A stretch of DNA of 64,000 nucleotides from Deroplatys truncata (taxonomy: Eukaryota > Arthropoda > Insecta > Mantodea > Mantidae), in the NCBI GenBank assembly GCA_030765065.1, contig CM060977.1, forward strand, positions 91,033,795-91,097,794, given 5' to 3'. This document shows positions 36,986-48,158 of this stretch, piece after piece. The translations under genes and the position numbers were made by a program. The notes beneath the pieces were generated by a model. It was not told the DNA's origin. It searched no databases and was given only the letters and a program-made list of their open reading frames with translations. Position 1 is the stretch's first letter. Each line of letters starts with the position of its first letter.

Positions 36986-37887
36986 TTGGGTGTCAGGGAA
37001 ATGGTTCAATGTTACCATATGTCTGAATTTGTACTGATGAAAAACTACAGAATAAGGAAAATTGCAAGTGTCTTTGCTGCTTAAAATTCCCCTTGCAACC
37101 CTTGAAATGATATTTCACATTAAATGCTGAGGAACTGATTTGTATATAAATGCTTTCACACATGTTATAAGGATAAGGTTTTTCACCTTTTTGTGACTGC
37201 AGTTTTGGATTTATTTACTTCATCATAAGACTTTAGTGCCCCCTTCCCCTCGTCCAAAAAAGCTTAAGCATCAGTTGCTGGATTCATTACTTAATCCAGA
37301 GTTTGTAGAATGGTTTGGTGTTGTACTGGGCAATCAGTTTAAGCCTACTTTAAAGTGTGCAGAAAGAAATCAAAACTTGGGTATTATCTAGGTGTGGAGG
37401 AGGTTGTTAAAAATTGTGCTCAGGGAAGTTAGGTTCACATTTTTGCTGGGAACCCTGTACTGAAACCACTCTGCCTGGATATGAGCAATGAGATGATCAA
37501 CCAATAGGAATTCAGCATCAACGCAAAAGAATCCATGCAACAAAAGTTGAATTGGAGTTAACTCGTTACTGTTAGATGGCATCAACCGCCAGGGAAATTG
37601 GATTCTCTTTTCAGAAGAAATATGAAAATACCCCTAGTTACATGAATCAAATTCAAATTATACAAAAACACAAGGAAAAGGTGGTTGCTTTCACCTGAGC
37701 TTTGTATGGTAATGTTAAATTGTATCGCCTTATTGTGAATACTTGATTTTGAGCATTGTTGCTCTCTCACATTGCCAGAGTTGTTTCATTGTGAACTGGG
37801 CACAATACAGTAGTGGATCACTTACTCAAAAACTTCACTATTTGTCTATTTCCTCCAAAATATTTCACAAGTGTCTTGCTTCGATCG
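36986..37887. other. Spacer, possibly decayed Penelope RT
   Basis: About 900 bases lying between an R copy and a Penelope GIY-YIG remnant. RT motifs were looked for on the minus strand but none could be recognised. Confidence 0.35.
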
Positions 37888-38270
37888 TCAGCTATGACTC
37901 ACTGATGTGTTTCCAGGCTTTGGTACGGATGTCACAGTTGGCTTGATGATTTGGCAGATGAGATCTGATTGAAAACTGAAATTCATTAGCTGATCCCTGT
38001 TCTTCTGTATTAGGAGTTTTCCTGTACTGTCAATTCTAAAGGCTTTCACATTATCTTTATTAATTTGCTTCCTTCTGTATTGTTCTTTCAACCACACATC
38101 AATGTTCATTTTGGTTTTTCCTATGCAGCTTAATTCAATCCCTGCAACTAATTTGGTAAATGCCTGGCATGTTGCTTTCTGGGACTTTACCTTTGGTGTT
38201 TGTTTTCGATGTGTTCGTTTAAGCTCTATTTGTTGGCTAGTGTCAGGTTTATGATCTGCCCAGATGTGAA
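37888..38270 (-). pseudogene. Penelope-like element remnant (GIY-YIG region)
   Basis: On the minus strand, about 38170-38110 reads MPGIYQISCRD and, after a frame change, the GKTKMN block. It then enters frame 38109-37888 with MNIDVWLKEQYRRKQINKDN and NRDQLMNFSFQSD. G-I-Y-Q-I-S-C followed by G-K-T and a conserved R/E-containing helix is the GIY-YIG nuclease arrangement of Penelope elements. It is only partly similar to the 12 kb copy, so it is a different lineage or an old copy. No RT portion was identified. Confidence 0.55.
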
Positions 38271-38281
38271 TCTCTTGGATC

Positions 38282-38282
<1 letters not shown>

Positions 38283-38320
<38 letters not shown>
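38283..38320. repeat. Poly(T) tract
   Basis: A run of about 38 T, beside the Penelope remnant. It could be the poly(A) tail of a minus-strand retro-insertion, but no element body is recognisable next to it. Confidence 0.9.
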
Positions 38321-38323
<3 letters not shown>

Positions 38324-38426
38324 CGCAGTGGACTTCCTTATTTCCAAAGTAAATTTCTTATTTTTTTTGCACTAATTCTTTGGAAAAACCATTCCTCTGC
38401 ACTACTTGTATGATATATTTAAGCTA

Positions 38427-39714
38427 TTACTTTCTCTATCTGCATATAGTATGTAGCAGAAGTACTGTATTCTACCCAACATCAATGTCAAGATTTCACT
38501 AGAAATATATGTTTTGGTGCAACCTGAACCCCACCCCAAAAAAAGCAAAACAAAAATTATTTTAGAAAACAGTCCAATGTGTGTGTCTGTGAATAGCATT
38601 ACTCAAAAAACGAAAAGTCAGATAAATACTAAACATGGTATTTAAATTCAATACCTTCCAAAGATACGACATAAAGATTTTCAAGAAAATCTCCCTACCC
38701 CAACTAGCCTTTACAATGAATACTTTTCAAAATTTTTTATTTTCTAAAAAATTGCTTTAACAATTTTGATTAAAGTGCCATATATTGAAAATATTTGCAT
38801 GACAAATAAAATCTATATCCTGAATTTTCTGGAAATAGCCTGTGTGAAATCTGCTTCATTCGGAAGGAATTTTGAATTATCTTGTATAGCTGGTAAACGG
38901 TAAGCAATAGACATAAACATACTACACAAAAAATGTATAGCTCTTTAAAACACACAATTTATTTCAAATTTTTTCTGGCATAAGTCAATTCTGAGATATC
39001 CTTATTAATGATTTGAGTTGTTCAATAACCATTCCTTTAAAGTTCTATGACATTCAGTTTTTTGTGATTGCATGGAAATAGTATGGAATTTTAAGGCCAG
39101 CATATAGCGTCCAGTTCTTAAACATTTGACTATCGCTGTTCCCTTTGTATCTATAACAAAATGTGTAATGTAGCTATTTCATGTAACAATTCAAACCAAT
39201 AATAATGGATATTTTAGAAATGGCTTATGCCACAAAAGAAGTTATTCAAAACTGTGTGTTTTAAAGAGATCTACATTTTTTGCGCGGATATTTTTGTGTA
39301 TCATTTACGTTTACGAGTTATGCAAGATTATACAATATTTCGAGGAGGACTTCACAGGCTATTCTCAGAAAATTCAAAATATGTTTTATTTATGTAAATA
39401 TTTTTAATATATGGTATTTTCATCAAAATTGTTAGTCATTTTTGAGAAAATCAAGAACTTAGAAAAAATATCGAAGTGTAGTTGGTAGTGGTGGGATTTT
39501 CTTGAAAGTATTTCTGTCACATCTTTGAAAGACGCTGAACTTAAATACAGAGTTAGGCATTTATTCAACTTTTTGTTTTTGAGTTGAGCTGTTCACACAG
39601 GCATACACAATCTTTTTCTAAAAATGCTTCTTTTTTCATTCAATGGGCTTCATTACGGTGAAATCTCGATATCAAATTCTCTCTACCTACTATGTACATG
39701 GTAGATAAAGGAAA
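38427..39714. repeat. Two R family copies in head-to-head inverted arrangement
   Basis: 38427-39177 is an R copy in minus orientation, ending in the head-region words CTGTTCCCTTTG and ATGTAGCTATTTC. From about 39178 a second, tail-only copy runs in plus orientation to GTAGATAAAGGAAAAA at about 39714. Both belong to the older subfamily. The arms (about 500 bases) could fold into an imperfect hairpin. Confidence 0.7.
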
Positions 39715-39724
39715 AATGTATCAG

Positions 39725-39800
39725 CATGTTGCCATGGTAGCTCAGAGCTATGTAATGGAAATCCGAAGATCAGTGGTTCAATACCCGGCTATGACATTGA
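39725..39800 (+). repeat. tRNA-like SINE head
   Basis: GCCATGGTAGCTCAGAGCTA provides an A box and GTGGTTCAATACCCGGC a B box about 45 bases later, in the layout of a tRNA-derived SINE. Pairing of acceptor and anticodon stems is imperfect, so it is not called a tRNA gene. The body of the SINE could extend into the following C-rich stretch; its end was not found. Confidence 0.45.
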
Positions 39801-40370
39801 ACTTTTCAGTCTGATTCTACCTTTCCAACTTAAGCCTGCACTCCCCCTCCTCCCCAGGGGCCTACTATGGTAAGTACAGGATTAGTGCTCCCGAGCCACA
39901 CACTCAATTGGGTTCCTCAAAGAGGTGAGAGGGCTTATGCCAAACACCCAATCAATCATGATCCTCAAGCATATTTGACTAACTGCGTTATCTCTCTGAA
40001 CACAGTCTGGCAGATACTGTGTGTGGGGCGGAGGAAGAGAGTTGCAAGGTTTGACTGGGTTTACACGTAACTCCCTGCCCTCGAGTATCATGTAGGACTG
40101 TGTTCGTATCCGCTGATAAAGGTCAGTCTGGGGAAGGGGCCATTGTATAAGCTGTTACACTCCTGAAGGCGATTGGATCCCTCTATCTATAAATTGGGAG
40201 GTGAGACCCTAAGCTAAGAAAGGTTTGGGCTAGGACTCTAACCTAAGCTGGGTTGGCATGCAGGCTGGGAACATGCCATCGGAGACATTGGTAATGGTGG
40301 AGGATTAAATTGCTATGGATACAAAAAAGAAAAAAACAATAAGTGTTAATATAAAAGAAATAGTCAAGTC

Positions 40371-41690
40371 TTGTGTCCTCGCTATTTGGTCATAACTAGA
40401 ACAGAGGAAGGAAAGAAATTTTATTTGATGAATCCATTTATGATTCAAAAGGTTCTGGATAACATTACTGGTCCAGTTAAATTGTGTATTACACCTCCCA
40501 ATGTCACACTCCTGGTTGAAGCACAATCAGCATCCCAGGCAGCGAGAATACTGACAGCAAATATGTTAGCTAGCTACCCTATACGGGTTGAGATGCACAG
40601 GACCTTGAACTCCTCGCGCGGTGTGGTAAACACCCGCAGTATGTAAAATGAGGATATTCAACAAAATCTTGAAGATCAAGGTGTGACATCTGTATATCGG
40701 GCCCAGCGGAAGCAAAGAGGTGAATTCGTACCCACTCGTACCCTGTTGCTTACCTTGATCAGTAGATCTCCCTCAAAGGATTGAGGCCGGATATCCCGAA
40801 TCCTCTGAGATGCTATAAGTGTCAGCGCTTTGGACACACCAATGGCTTTTGCAACGATGAATCTACGTGTGTTAATTGTGGAGACATCTCACACGACGGG
40901 GCGTGTACATCAGCTCCAACATGCGTCAACTGTTGCGGTGAACATACATCAAGTTCCCGAGAATACCCACAATTACTAAGGAAAGAGCGATCCAAGAGAT
41001 CCGGGTTAGGTAGAAAGTATCCTCCTCGAAAGCCCGGAAACTCCTGCGCATTCGCCAACCCTACGTCCCGAAGTCCGTACCTATAGCTCAATTGCAGCTA
41101 AACCGGTACCGAGTCGGGAAATCGCAACTAAGACCAGCTATATTAACGGGGCCACAATTTCAAAAACGATTCTCGCAGCCAGATCGCTTCTAAATCCCTC
41201 GAAATCAACATCTGCCAAGTCCGTTACAAGATCATTTCAATAAAATCACCATGTAAACCGTATAGCTCAACGAATAAGCCTGGTAATCCCGTAATGATTA
41301 ATGCTTCACCGAAAAATTTCAAGACCAGCTGTAACAGAACCGACTTCTGAAAGAAAACAAAAAGTCTGTACCCGGAACATCCAAGGGAAAGAAAAGTCCA
41401 CGATCATCTCCTCGGGGATCCCCTTCTGAAGAATCTTCTGGGAAGGACTCAGATCGGCTATCTACATCTTCGCTGATCTCCACTTCCAATTGGTCCGAGG
41501 TTCTCGAACCGAAGTTTTCAATTAGAAAGGGGCCCTTCCCGGTGAAGGAGATGGAGCAGGAGGATTCTGCCCACACTGCCAGAACGACAGTGAAAAACAG
41601 GCAGAATAAATCCTCCGTTAAAGGTGTTAGTCTGACACCAAAGAAAAAGAGTAAATTGATTCGACCACCGCTATCCTCACCGTAGTGAAT
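40371..41690 (+). pseudogene. ORF1 (gag-like, zinc knuckles) of the I-clade LINE
   Basis: Frame 40371-40646 begins PRYLVITRTEEGKKF and continues NPFMIQKVLDNITGPVKLCI, ending HRTLNSSRGVVNTRSM. This block is conserved in I-type gag proteins. The TAA after M stands where a Lys codon (AAA) would keep the frame open (NEDIQQNLEDQGVTSVYR follows). Frame 40781-41086 has NPLRCYKCQRFGHTNGFC, then CVNCGDISHDGAC and CVNCCGEHTSSS, three CCHC-type knuckles that bind nucleic acid. Downstream to about 41690 is a basic, Ser-rich tail in shifting frames. Inactive because of the stop and frame changes. Confidence 0.75.
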
Positions 41691-41717
41691 CTTGCGATTG
41701 AGAACCTATACCATTAT

Positions 41718-43250
41718 AATTACTATGGCTATCCTGCAATGAATTATACGTGGAATTAGAACACATCGACCAGAGCTTGAACGTTTGCTCAAGCATGAGC
41801 CTTTGGTCGTATGTTTACAAAGACTAAGGTCCGTCCGCAAGATAGCTATCAAATCAGGCGGTGTATCCCAGTACGGTGTGATGTCATACCGGAAGAGGGT
41901 ATTCCTGCGCATGGGGCCCTATGATGTTCATCAAAGATATTATCTATACAGCCTGATATCCAGTCAGTCGCTGGTACGCTGGTAGTATTAAACTGCCATC
42001 CATAGTCGTCCTCCGTGGTGTAGTGGTTATCATGCTAGCCTCTAGTTCCCGAGGTCGCGGGTTCAAACGCGGCGGAGGTCGATGGATTTTTTTTCGGGCG
42101 TAAAAATCCTTAGCATGGCTTCCTTCGGAAGGGAAGTAAAGCTGACGGTCCCTTGTCGTAGATTTACGGCACGTAAAAGAACCTCAAGCCTGGTAAAAGA
42201 GGCCTCTGAGCAAAATGTCAGGTCTTTCATGCCCAATATAAAATGGGACGCTAAGGACCACAGCAGTTAAAGAGCGTCCATAAGCAAAACTCAATTACTG
42301 CCATCCATCTGATTTGCCATTTGTAATATTTATCTTCATCTGACGACCTCCTCTCGCTCACTAATTTAGAAGATCTAGTTTCCCAGTTACCAACACCTTT
42401 TCTCTTGGTGGAGGACGTCAATGTCCATCACCCATTTTTGGGCTCACTTCGGGCTTGTGCAAATTAATCGCCGATTTTTTGGACAATTATAACCTAGCTC
42501 TTCTGAGCAGCGGATAGCCTACATTTCTTTCAACTTCCTCAATACTTTTCCACGCCTTGATATAGCTATTTGTTTACTACAGTTATCAATTTCTTTACAA
42601 TGGAATGTTATCTCTGATTTACACTCTAGTGACCACTTCCCATGTCTTATTATCTCTTAACACAAGATATATATTATGTTCCACACATTTGCCTAGAAGG
42701 CGTTTGGATCAAGCCAACTGAACCTTTACACCAAGTTGGCTGTGTTTGATTACAATGATCATGATTCCATGAATGTTTAAACCGAACATCTCACACAGTT
42801 GTAACATTCTTTCTGTTGCTAAGCAATCTATTCCTCTGTCGACTGCCCACCCTCTTCGGTTTCAGGCACCTTGGTAGGGATGAATGTCGAAAAGCCATTC
42901 GTGCTCACAGACATGGTCTTATAGTTTTCCAGCGTCGCCCTATACTGAATAACCTGACCCAGTACAAGAAAATGCTGCCAAGCCTAGACAAATTATTAAG
43001 GATAGCAAAAGAACATTATGGAGCAAGTTTGTAGCTTCATGTAATCGACATACACCTTCCTCTGCCGTTTGGGATAAGTTAAGGCGTGTGGCCGGAAAAT
43101 CTATACACATTCCAATGGCCGGTCTTAAAACAGCTGCAGGGGCTGTAATTGATACATTTGACTTGGTTACCACATTTAGCAGTGCTTCGCTCAAATAACT
43201 ATTCGCCCGGTTTTCTTGCAGTTACGGCTCAGGTGGAATCTCAAGGTCCT
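41718..43250 (+). pseudogene. ORF2 5' part: AP endonuclease and start of RT, I-clade LINE
   Basis: About 41724-41825 gives MAILQW, the RGIRTHRPELERLL block and HEPLVVCLQ, the N-terminal endonuclease motifs. After the SINE come FLLVEDVNVHHPFLG (about 42395-42440, the G-D-F-N-x-H block with G changed to E) and DLHSSDHFPCLI (about 42620-42655, the S-D-H active-site motif). 42940-43034 (LNNLTQYKKMLPSLDKLLRI) is the linker before RT. The endonuclease would nick target DNA for priming. Frameshifts, stops and the SINE make it inactive. Confidence 0.7.
42004..42296 (+). mobile_element. tRNA-derived SINE with 12 bp target-site duplication
   Basis: Head: CCTCCGTGGTGTAGTGGTTA at about 42010 (A box TGGTGTAGTGG) and GGTCGCGGGTTCAAACGCGG (B box GGTTCAAAC) at about 42052-42071, so a tRNA Asp/Glu-like origin is plausible. 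Body: CCTTCGGAAGGGAAGTAAAG, CACGTAAAAGAACCTC and similar words of the kind found in insect SINEs. It is bounded by ACTGCCATCCAT at 41992-42003 and again at 42297-42308. It lies within the endonuclease coding region of the I-clade LINE and therefore post-dates it. Confidence 0.85.
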
Positions 43251-46200
43251 TTTTTACTTTCTCTACTACGTATAGTATGGGGAAGTATTGCATTCCACCC
43301 AAAAATTCGATACCGAGATTTCACCGGAAATACATGTTTTGAGACCTCCTGAATCCAAAAAATCTGATGTGTTACACTCACATGACTTTCTCTACTGTTG
43401 TACAATCTATTTTTTACAAACGCCTATTCTCCATATGCTTTATGTTAATCGAGATATCGAGATGTCAATCTTATTGCTAATTTTCTTGTAGATGCAAGGG
43501 GAATATGGTAGCTTTTAAGCGATGGTCAAATATTTTAACGCTGGTTGCTATGCGGCGCATTCCATTCTCTTTGCAAGTCCAGGACATAAAAATCTGATGT
43601 GTTACACTCACATGACTTTCTCTACTCTTGTACAATCTAATTTTACAAACGCTTATTCTCCATATGCTTCATGTTAATCGAAATATCGAGATGTCAATCT
43701 TATTGGTAACATTCTTGTAGATGCAAGGGGAATATGGTAGGTTTTAAGCGATAGTCAAATATTTTAACGCCGGTTGCTATGTGGCGCATTCCATTCTCTT
43801 TGCATGTCCAGGACATAAAAAAATCTGATGTGTTACACTCACATGACTTTCTCTACTCTTGTACAAACTATTTTTACAAACGCTTATTCTCCATCTACTT
43901 CATGTTAATTGAGATAAACCTTTGCAGACTCTATCGTATTGCTAAGTTTCTTGTAGATGTAAGGGGAATATATATTTACAAGTGCAATATAGAAATACAG
44001 TAGCCTTTAAGCACATACATATCTCTTAATAACTGGTTGCTAGGTGCAGCACCATTCCCTTTGCCACAGATTAATACTCTTTGTATATCCAAGACAAAAT
44101 ATCTGATGTGTTACACTCACATGACTTACTCTACTCTTGTACAATCTATTTTTACAAACGCCTATTCTCCATATGCTTCATGTTAATCGAGATATCGAGA
44201 TGTCAATCTTATTGGTAATTTTCTTGTAGATGCAAGGAAAATATGGTAGCTTTTAAGCGATAGTCAAATATTTTTACGCTGGTTGCTATGTGGCGCATTT
44301 CATTCTCTTTGCATGTCCAGGACATAAAAAAAATGAATAACGAATTTGAGAAAAAGTATAAGTATTGCAAAATTTAAGGAAATAACAAGCAATATCTCGA
44401 AAACGGTTCACTCAACAAAAGAAATGTATATGACATAAGTTGTGTATTTTAACGCGATCTACATTTTTTGTGTAGTAAAATTCTGTCTATCTCTTACGGT
44501 TTACCAGTTATACAAAAGTCGTTCACAATGAAGAATACTTTTGGAGACATTCCCAGAAAATTCGAGATATACATTTCATTTCTCATGACATTATCTTAAA
44601 CATATGATATTTTCATCAAAATCGTTAGAGCCATTTTTGAGAAAATTAAAATTTTCGAAAAATGTTCCATGTAAAGGGTAGTCTGGGGTGGGGGGATTTT
44701 CTTGAAAACCTTCGTGTCGCATCTCTGGAAGATACTGAACCTAAATACCAAGTTTGGTGTTTATCCGACTGTTCGTTTTTGAGTTATGCTGTTCACACAC
44801 ACACAGACACACAGACACACACACGGACATGTTTCCAAAAATGCTTTTTTTGGATTCAGGAGGTCTCAAAACATGTATTTCCGGTGAAATCTCGGTATCG
44901 AATTTTTGGGTGGAATGCAATACTTCCCCTACTTACTATACGTAGTAGAGAAAGTAAAAAAATGAATAACGAATTTGAGAAAAAGTATAAGTATTGGAAA
45001 ATTTAAGGGAATAACAAGCAATATCTCGAAAACGGTACACTCAACAAAAGAAATGTATATGACATAAGTTGTGTATTTTAACGAGATCTACATTTTTTGT
45101 GCAGTAAAATTTTGTCTATCTCTTATGGTTTACCAGTTATGCAAAAGTCGTTCACAATGAAGAATACGTTTGGAGACATTCCCAAAAAATTCGAGATATA
45201 CATTTCATTTCTCATGACATTATCTTAAACATATGATATTTTAATCAAAATCGTTAGAGCCATTTTTGAGAAAATTAAAATTTTCGAAAAATGTTCCATG
45301 TAAAGGGTAGTCTGGGGTGGGGGGATTTTCTTGAAAACCTTCGTGTCGCATCTCTGGAAGATACTGAACCTAAATACCAAGTTTGGTGTTTATCCGACTG
45401 TTCGTTTTTGAGTTATGCTGTTCACAGACACACAGACACACACACAGACACACACACACACACAGACACACACACGGACATGTTTCCAAAAATGCTTTTT
45501 TTGGACTCAAGAGGTCTCAAAACATGTATTTCCGGTGAAATCTCGGTATCGAATTTTTGGGTGGAATGCAATACTTCCCCTACTTACTATACGTAGTAGA
45601 GAAAGTAAAAAAGCATTTTTGGAAACATGTCCGTCTGTGTGTATGTGTCTGTGTGTCTGTGAACAGCATAACTCAAAACCTAACAGTCGGATAAACACCA
45701 AACTTGGTATTTACGTTCAGTATCTTCCAGAGATGCGACACGAAGATTTTCAAGAAAATCCCCCCACCCCAGACTACCCTTTACATGGAACATTTTTCGA
45801 AAATTTTAATTTTCTCAAAAATGGCTCTAACGATTTTGATGAAAATATCATATGTTTAAGATAATGTCATGAGAAATGAAATGTATATCTCGAAATTTCT
45901 GGGAATGTCTCCAAAAGTATTCTTCATTGTGAACCACTTTTGCATAACTGGTAAACCATAAGAGATAGACAAAATTTTACTACACAAAAAATGTAGATCG
46001 CGTTAAAATACACAACTTATATCATATACATTTCTTTTGTTGAGTGACCCGTTTTCGAGATATTGCTTGTTATTTCCTTAAATTTTCCAATACTTATACT
46101 TTTTCTCAAATTCGTTATTCATTTTTTTATGTCCTGGACATGCAAAGAGAATGGAATGCGCCACATAGCAACCAGCGATAAAATATTTGACTATCGCTTA

Positions 46201-46358
46201 AAAGCTATCATATTCCCCTTGCATCTACAAGAAAATTACCAATAAGATTGACATCTCGATATCTCGATTAACATGAAGGATATGGAGAATAGGCGTTTGT
46301 AAAAACAGATTGTACAAGAGTAGAGAAAGTCATGTGAGTGTAACACATCAGATTTTTT
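43251..46358. repeat. Nested cluster of R repeats with separately amplified modules
   Basis: The outer parts, 43251-43356 and 45611-46358, form one minus-oriented R element broken between GAATCCAAAA and AAGCATTTTTGG. Inside are plus-oriented modules: four heads in tandem (43360-43589, 43590-43819, 43820-44098, 44099-44331; the third is the long head type) and two tails in tandem (44332-44960, 44961-45611). Each join falls in an A-run (CAGGACATAAAA then ATCTGATG; GAAAGTAAAAAA then ATGAATAACG). Tails contain (CA)n-type arrays of different lengths. The cluster interrupts the RT of the I-clade LINE. The high similarity among modules suggests recent growth. Confidence 0.85.
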
Positions 46359-46389
46359 TTCTTATTTTTGTTCTTGAAACCTTGAAGAT

Positions 46390-47863
46390 TTTCACCATGG
46401 CGGAGTTAGAACATGCTTTTTCATCTTCATAACTATCAGCACAGGGACCAGTTGGTATTCACTTACAAATGGTGCAACAGCTCTCTCCCGAAGGTAAGGC
46501 TTTCCTGCTCGAGGTCTGTTTGGGTTGACATCACTTTCCCAGAAAAGTGGCGAGAGACCACCGTCATACCCATTTTGAAAGCTGGAAAGGATCGTCATCT
46601 TCCGTCTAGCTATCGTCCTATTTCCCTCACGAGTTGAGTTTGCAAGGTGATGGAATGCATGATCAATGGACGGTTGGAAACTCACAACACACTGACCAAC
46701 ACCCAGTGCGGTTTTCGACGACGCCGTTAAACAACGGACCACCTTGTGTCCTTATCGACGCAGATCATGAACGGATTCATGAAGAGTTGTCAAACCGCTG
46801 CGATATTTTTTGACCTTGAGAAGACTTGTGATACGTGTTGGCGAGCAGGGATACTACTTTCCCTGCGCACCTGGAACATACGTGGACGCTCACTACTGTT
46901 CATTCAGGAGTTTATGAAGGAACCGGGTTTTCTGAATAAGGGTCGGGTCGGTTTTTTCGAACGTGCTTGCTCAGGAGAACGGAGTGCCTCAGGGATCGGT
47001 ACTAAATGTAAGCTATAGCAATTAATTCTATCTCGAAATGTGTTCCTTCAGGAGTATCGTCATATTTATTTGTAGACGACTTTGCAGTCTGTTGAACTTC
47101 TCAGCGTGCGCTGTTTTTGGAACGCCGTATGCGGCAATGTTTAAACAATCTTCAAGAATATAGTTCTAAAAACGGCTTTCGTTTCTCAACTGAGAAGTCA
47201 ATCTGCACTAACTTCTGGTGCGTAGGAAACCATTGCCACCTTCGCTCCGATTCGGTCCAGACTTATTTCCATTCGAAGATTCGACGAGATTCCCGGGGTT
47301 GACCTTTGATAGAAAACTTAGCTGGCCATCGCATATAACGCAGCTGAAAGCGCAATGTGAGTGATCGGACAGTTTTGCTGCGACTACATCGCGCACTGAT
47401 CCGATCCAGTTTACACTATGGTTGCATCGTTTATTCTTCAGCACGGCCATCTGTGGTGAGAAGATTAGACACAGTCCATAATCGGGACATTCATGTGGCT
47501 ATCGGCGCTTTTCCAACTAGCCCAGTAATAAGCCTTTACGCCGAATCGACAGAACCTTCTCTGTAACAACAGCGTGATGTGTTAGGAAATTATGGCTGTG
47601 CTTTTAAATGTATGCCTATACATCCAACATTCGCTTCTTTTTTCAACACCGCACTGGACTAACGTTATGAGAACAGCTCCATTAATCAAGGGCCTGCAGG
47701 TGCACGTTTCCGGGAGCTTCTTAGAAAGCACGATATTGAAATGCCTAGCATGTTTCTTAAGGGAAAGAAGGTGTACTCCCCTTGATTACGTGCGACATCT
47801 CACGTTGCTCTTGGGATGACAGCATATCGAAAGTCTACGATGCTTACGTTTAGTATCAGCACC

Positions 47864-47895
<32 letters not shown>

Positions 47896-48143
47896 ACCAT
47901 GTTATAATGGCCGAATTTTTATCTACATCGACTAATCCAATCCTCCAACGTTGTTGGATGTGCTATGTCCATGAAACCGAACCCGCACATTGGTTTTCAA
48001 GATAGCACCTCCATTTATAGTGCACAGCTGTATGCTGTATACCAAGCCATTTTAAATGTGCATCGTCGAAAATTAGGAGACTGTCCCATTTTGAGCGATT
48101 CCCTTAGTGCACTTCAGAGCCTTTGTGAACTGTATAACTAAAT
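46390..48143 (+). pseudogene. ORF2 3' part: RT palm and thumb and RNase H, I-clade LINE
   Basis: Pieces in order: HFPRKVARDH-like and SSYRPISLTS (about 46540-46640), AAIFFDLEKTCDTCWRAGIL (domain A with the catalytic Asp, about 46797-46860), NGVPQGSVLN (about 46978-47008), YLFVDDFAV (47060-47090, the F-V-D-D pair intact), GFRFSTEKS, then LLRLHRALIRSSLHYGCIVY and the GAFPTSPVISLYAES block (frame 47357-47566). About 47915-48140 gives the RNase H fold: VVGCAMSMKPNPHIGFQDST, SIYSAQLYAVYQAIL, and LSDSLSALQSL. RNase H would remove template RNA. Frameshifts and stops throughout; a T22 run at about 47866-47886 interrupts the RT-RNase H linker. Confidence 0.8.
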
Positions 48144-48158
48144 TAAAAAAAAAAAGCT

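Larger units (their letters stand above)
40260..48158 (+). mobile_element. I-clade non-LTR retrotransposon, interrupted and inactive
   Basis: One LINE laid out in order: gag-like ORF1 (about 40370-41680), AP endonuclease (about 41718-42660), RT (about 42950-43250 and 46390-47580) and RNase H (about 47915-48140), ending in an A-run at 48145-48157. It has been split by a SINE (42004-42296) and by a 3.1 kb nest of R repeats (43251-46358). Without these it would be about 4.5 kb, slightly short for the clade. Presence of a C-terminal RNase H and the gag type separate it from the Jockey-clade element at 56-62 kb. The start is approximate because the 5' UTR is not delimited. Confidence 0.8.

Noticed and set aside
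38283..38320. Poly(T) as the tail of an intact retro-insertion
   Set aside because: No element body or target-site duplication could be identified beside it.
40781..41086. Host zinc-finger gene from the Cys-rich frame
   Set aside because: The CCHC spacing and flanking sequence are those of a retrotransposon gag, and endonuclease, RT and RNase H follow in order downstream.
42010..42080. tRNA gene
   Set aside because: The A and B boxes are present but the cloverleaf is incomplete, and the segment is the head of a SINE with target duplications around the whole 293 bp.
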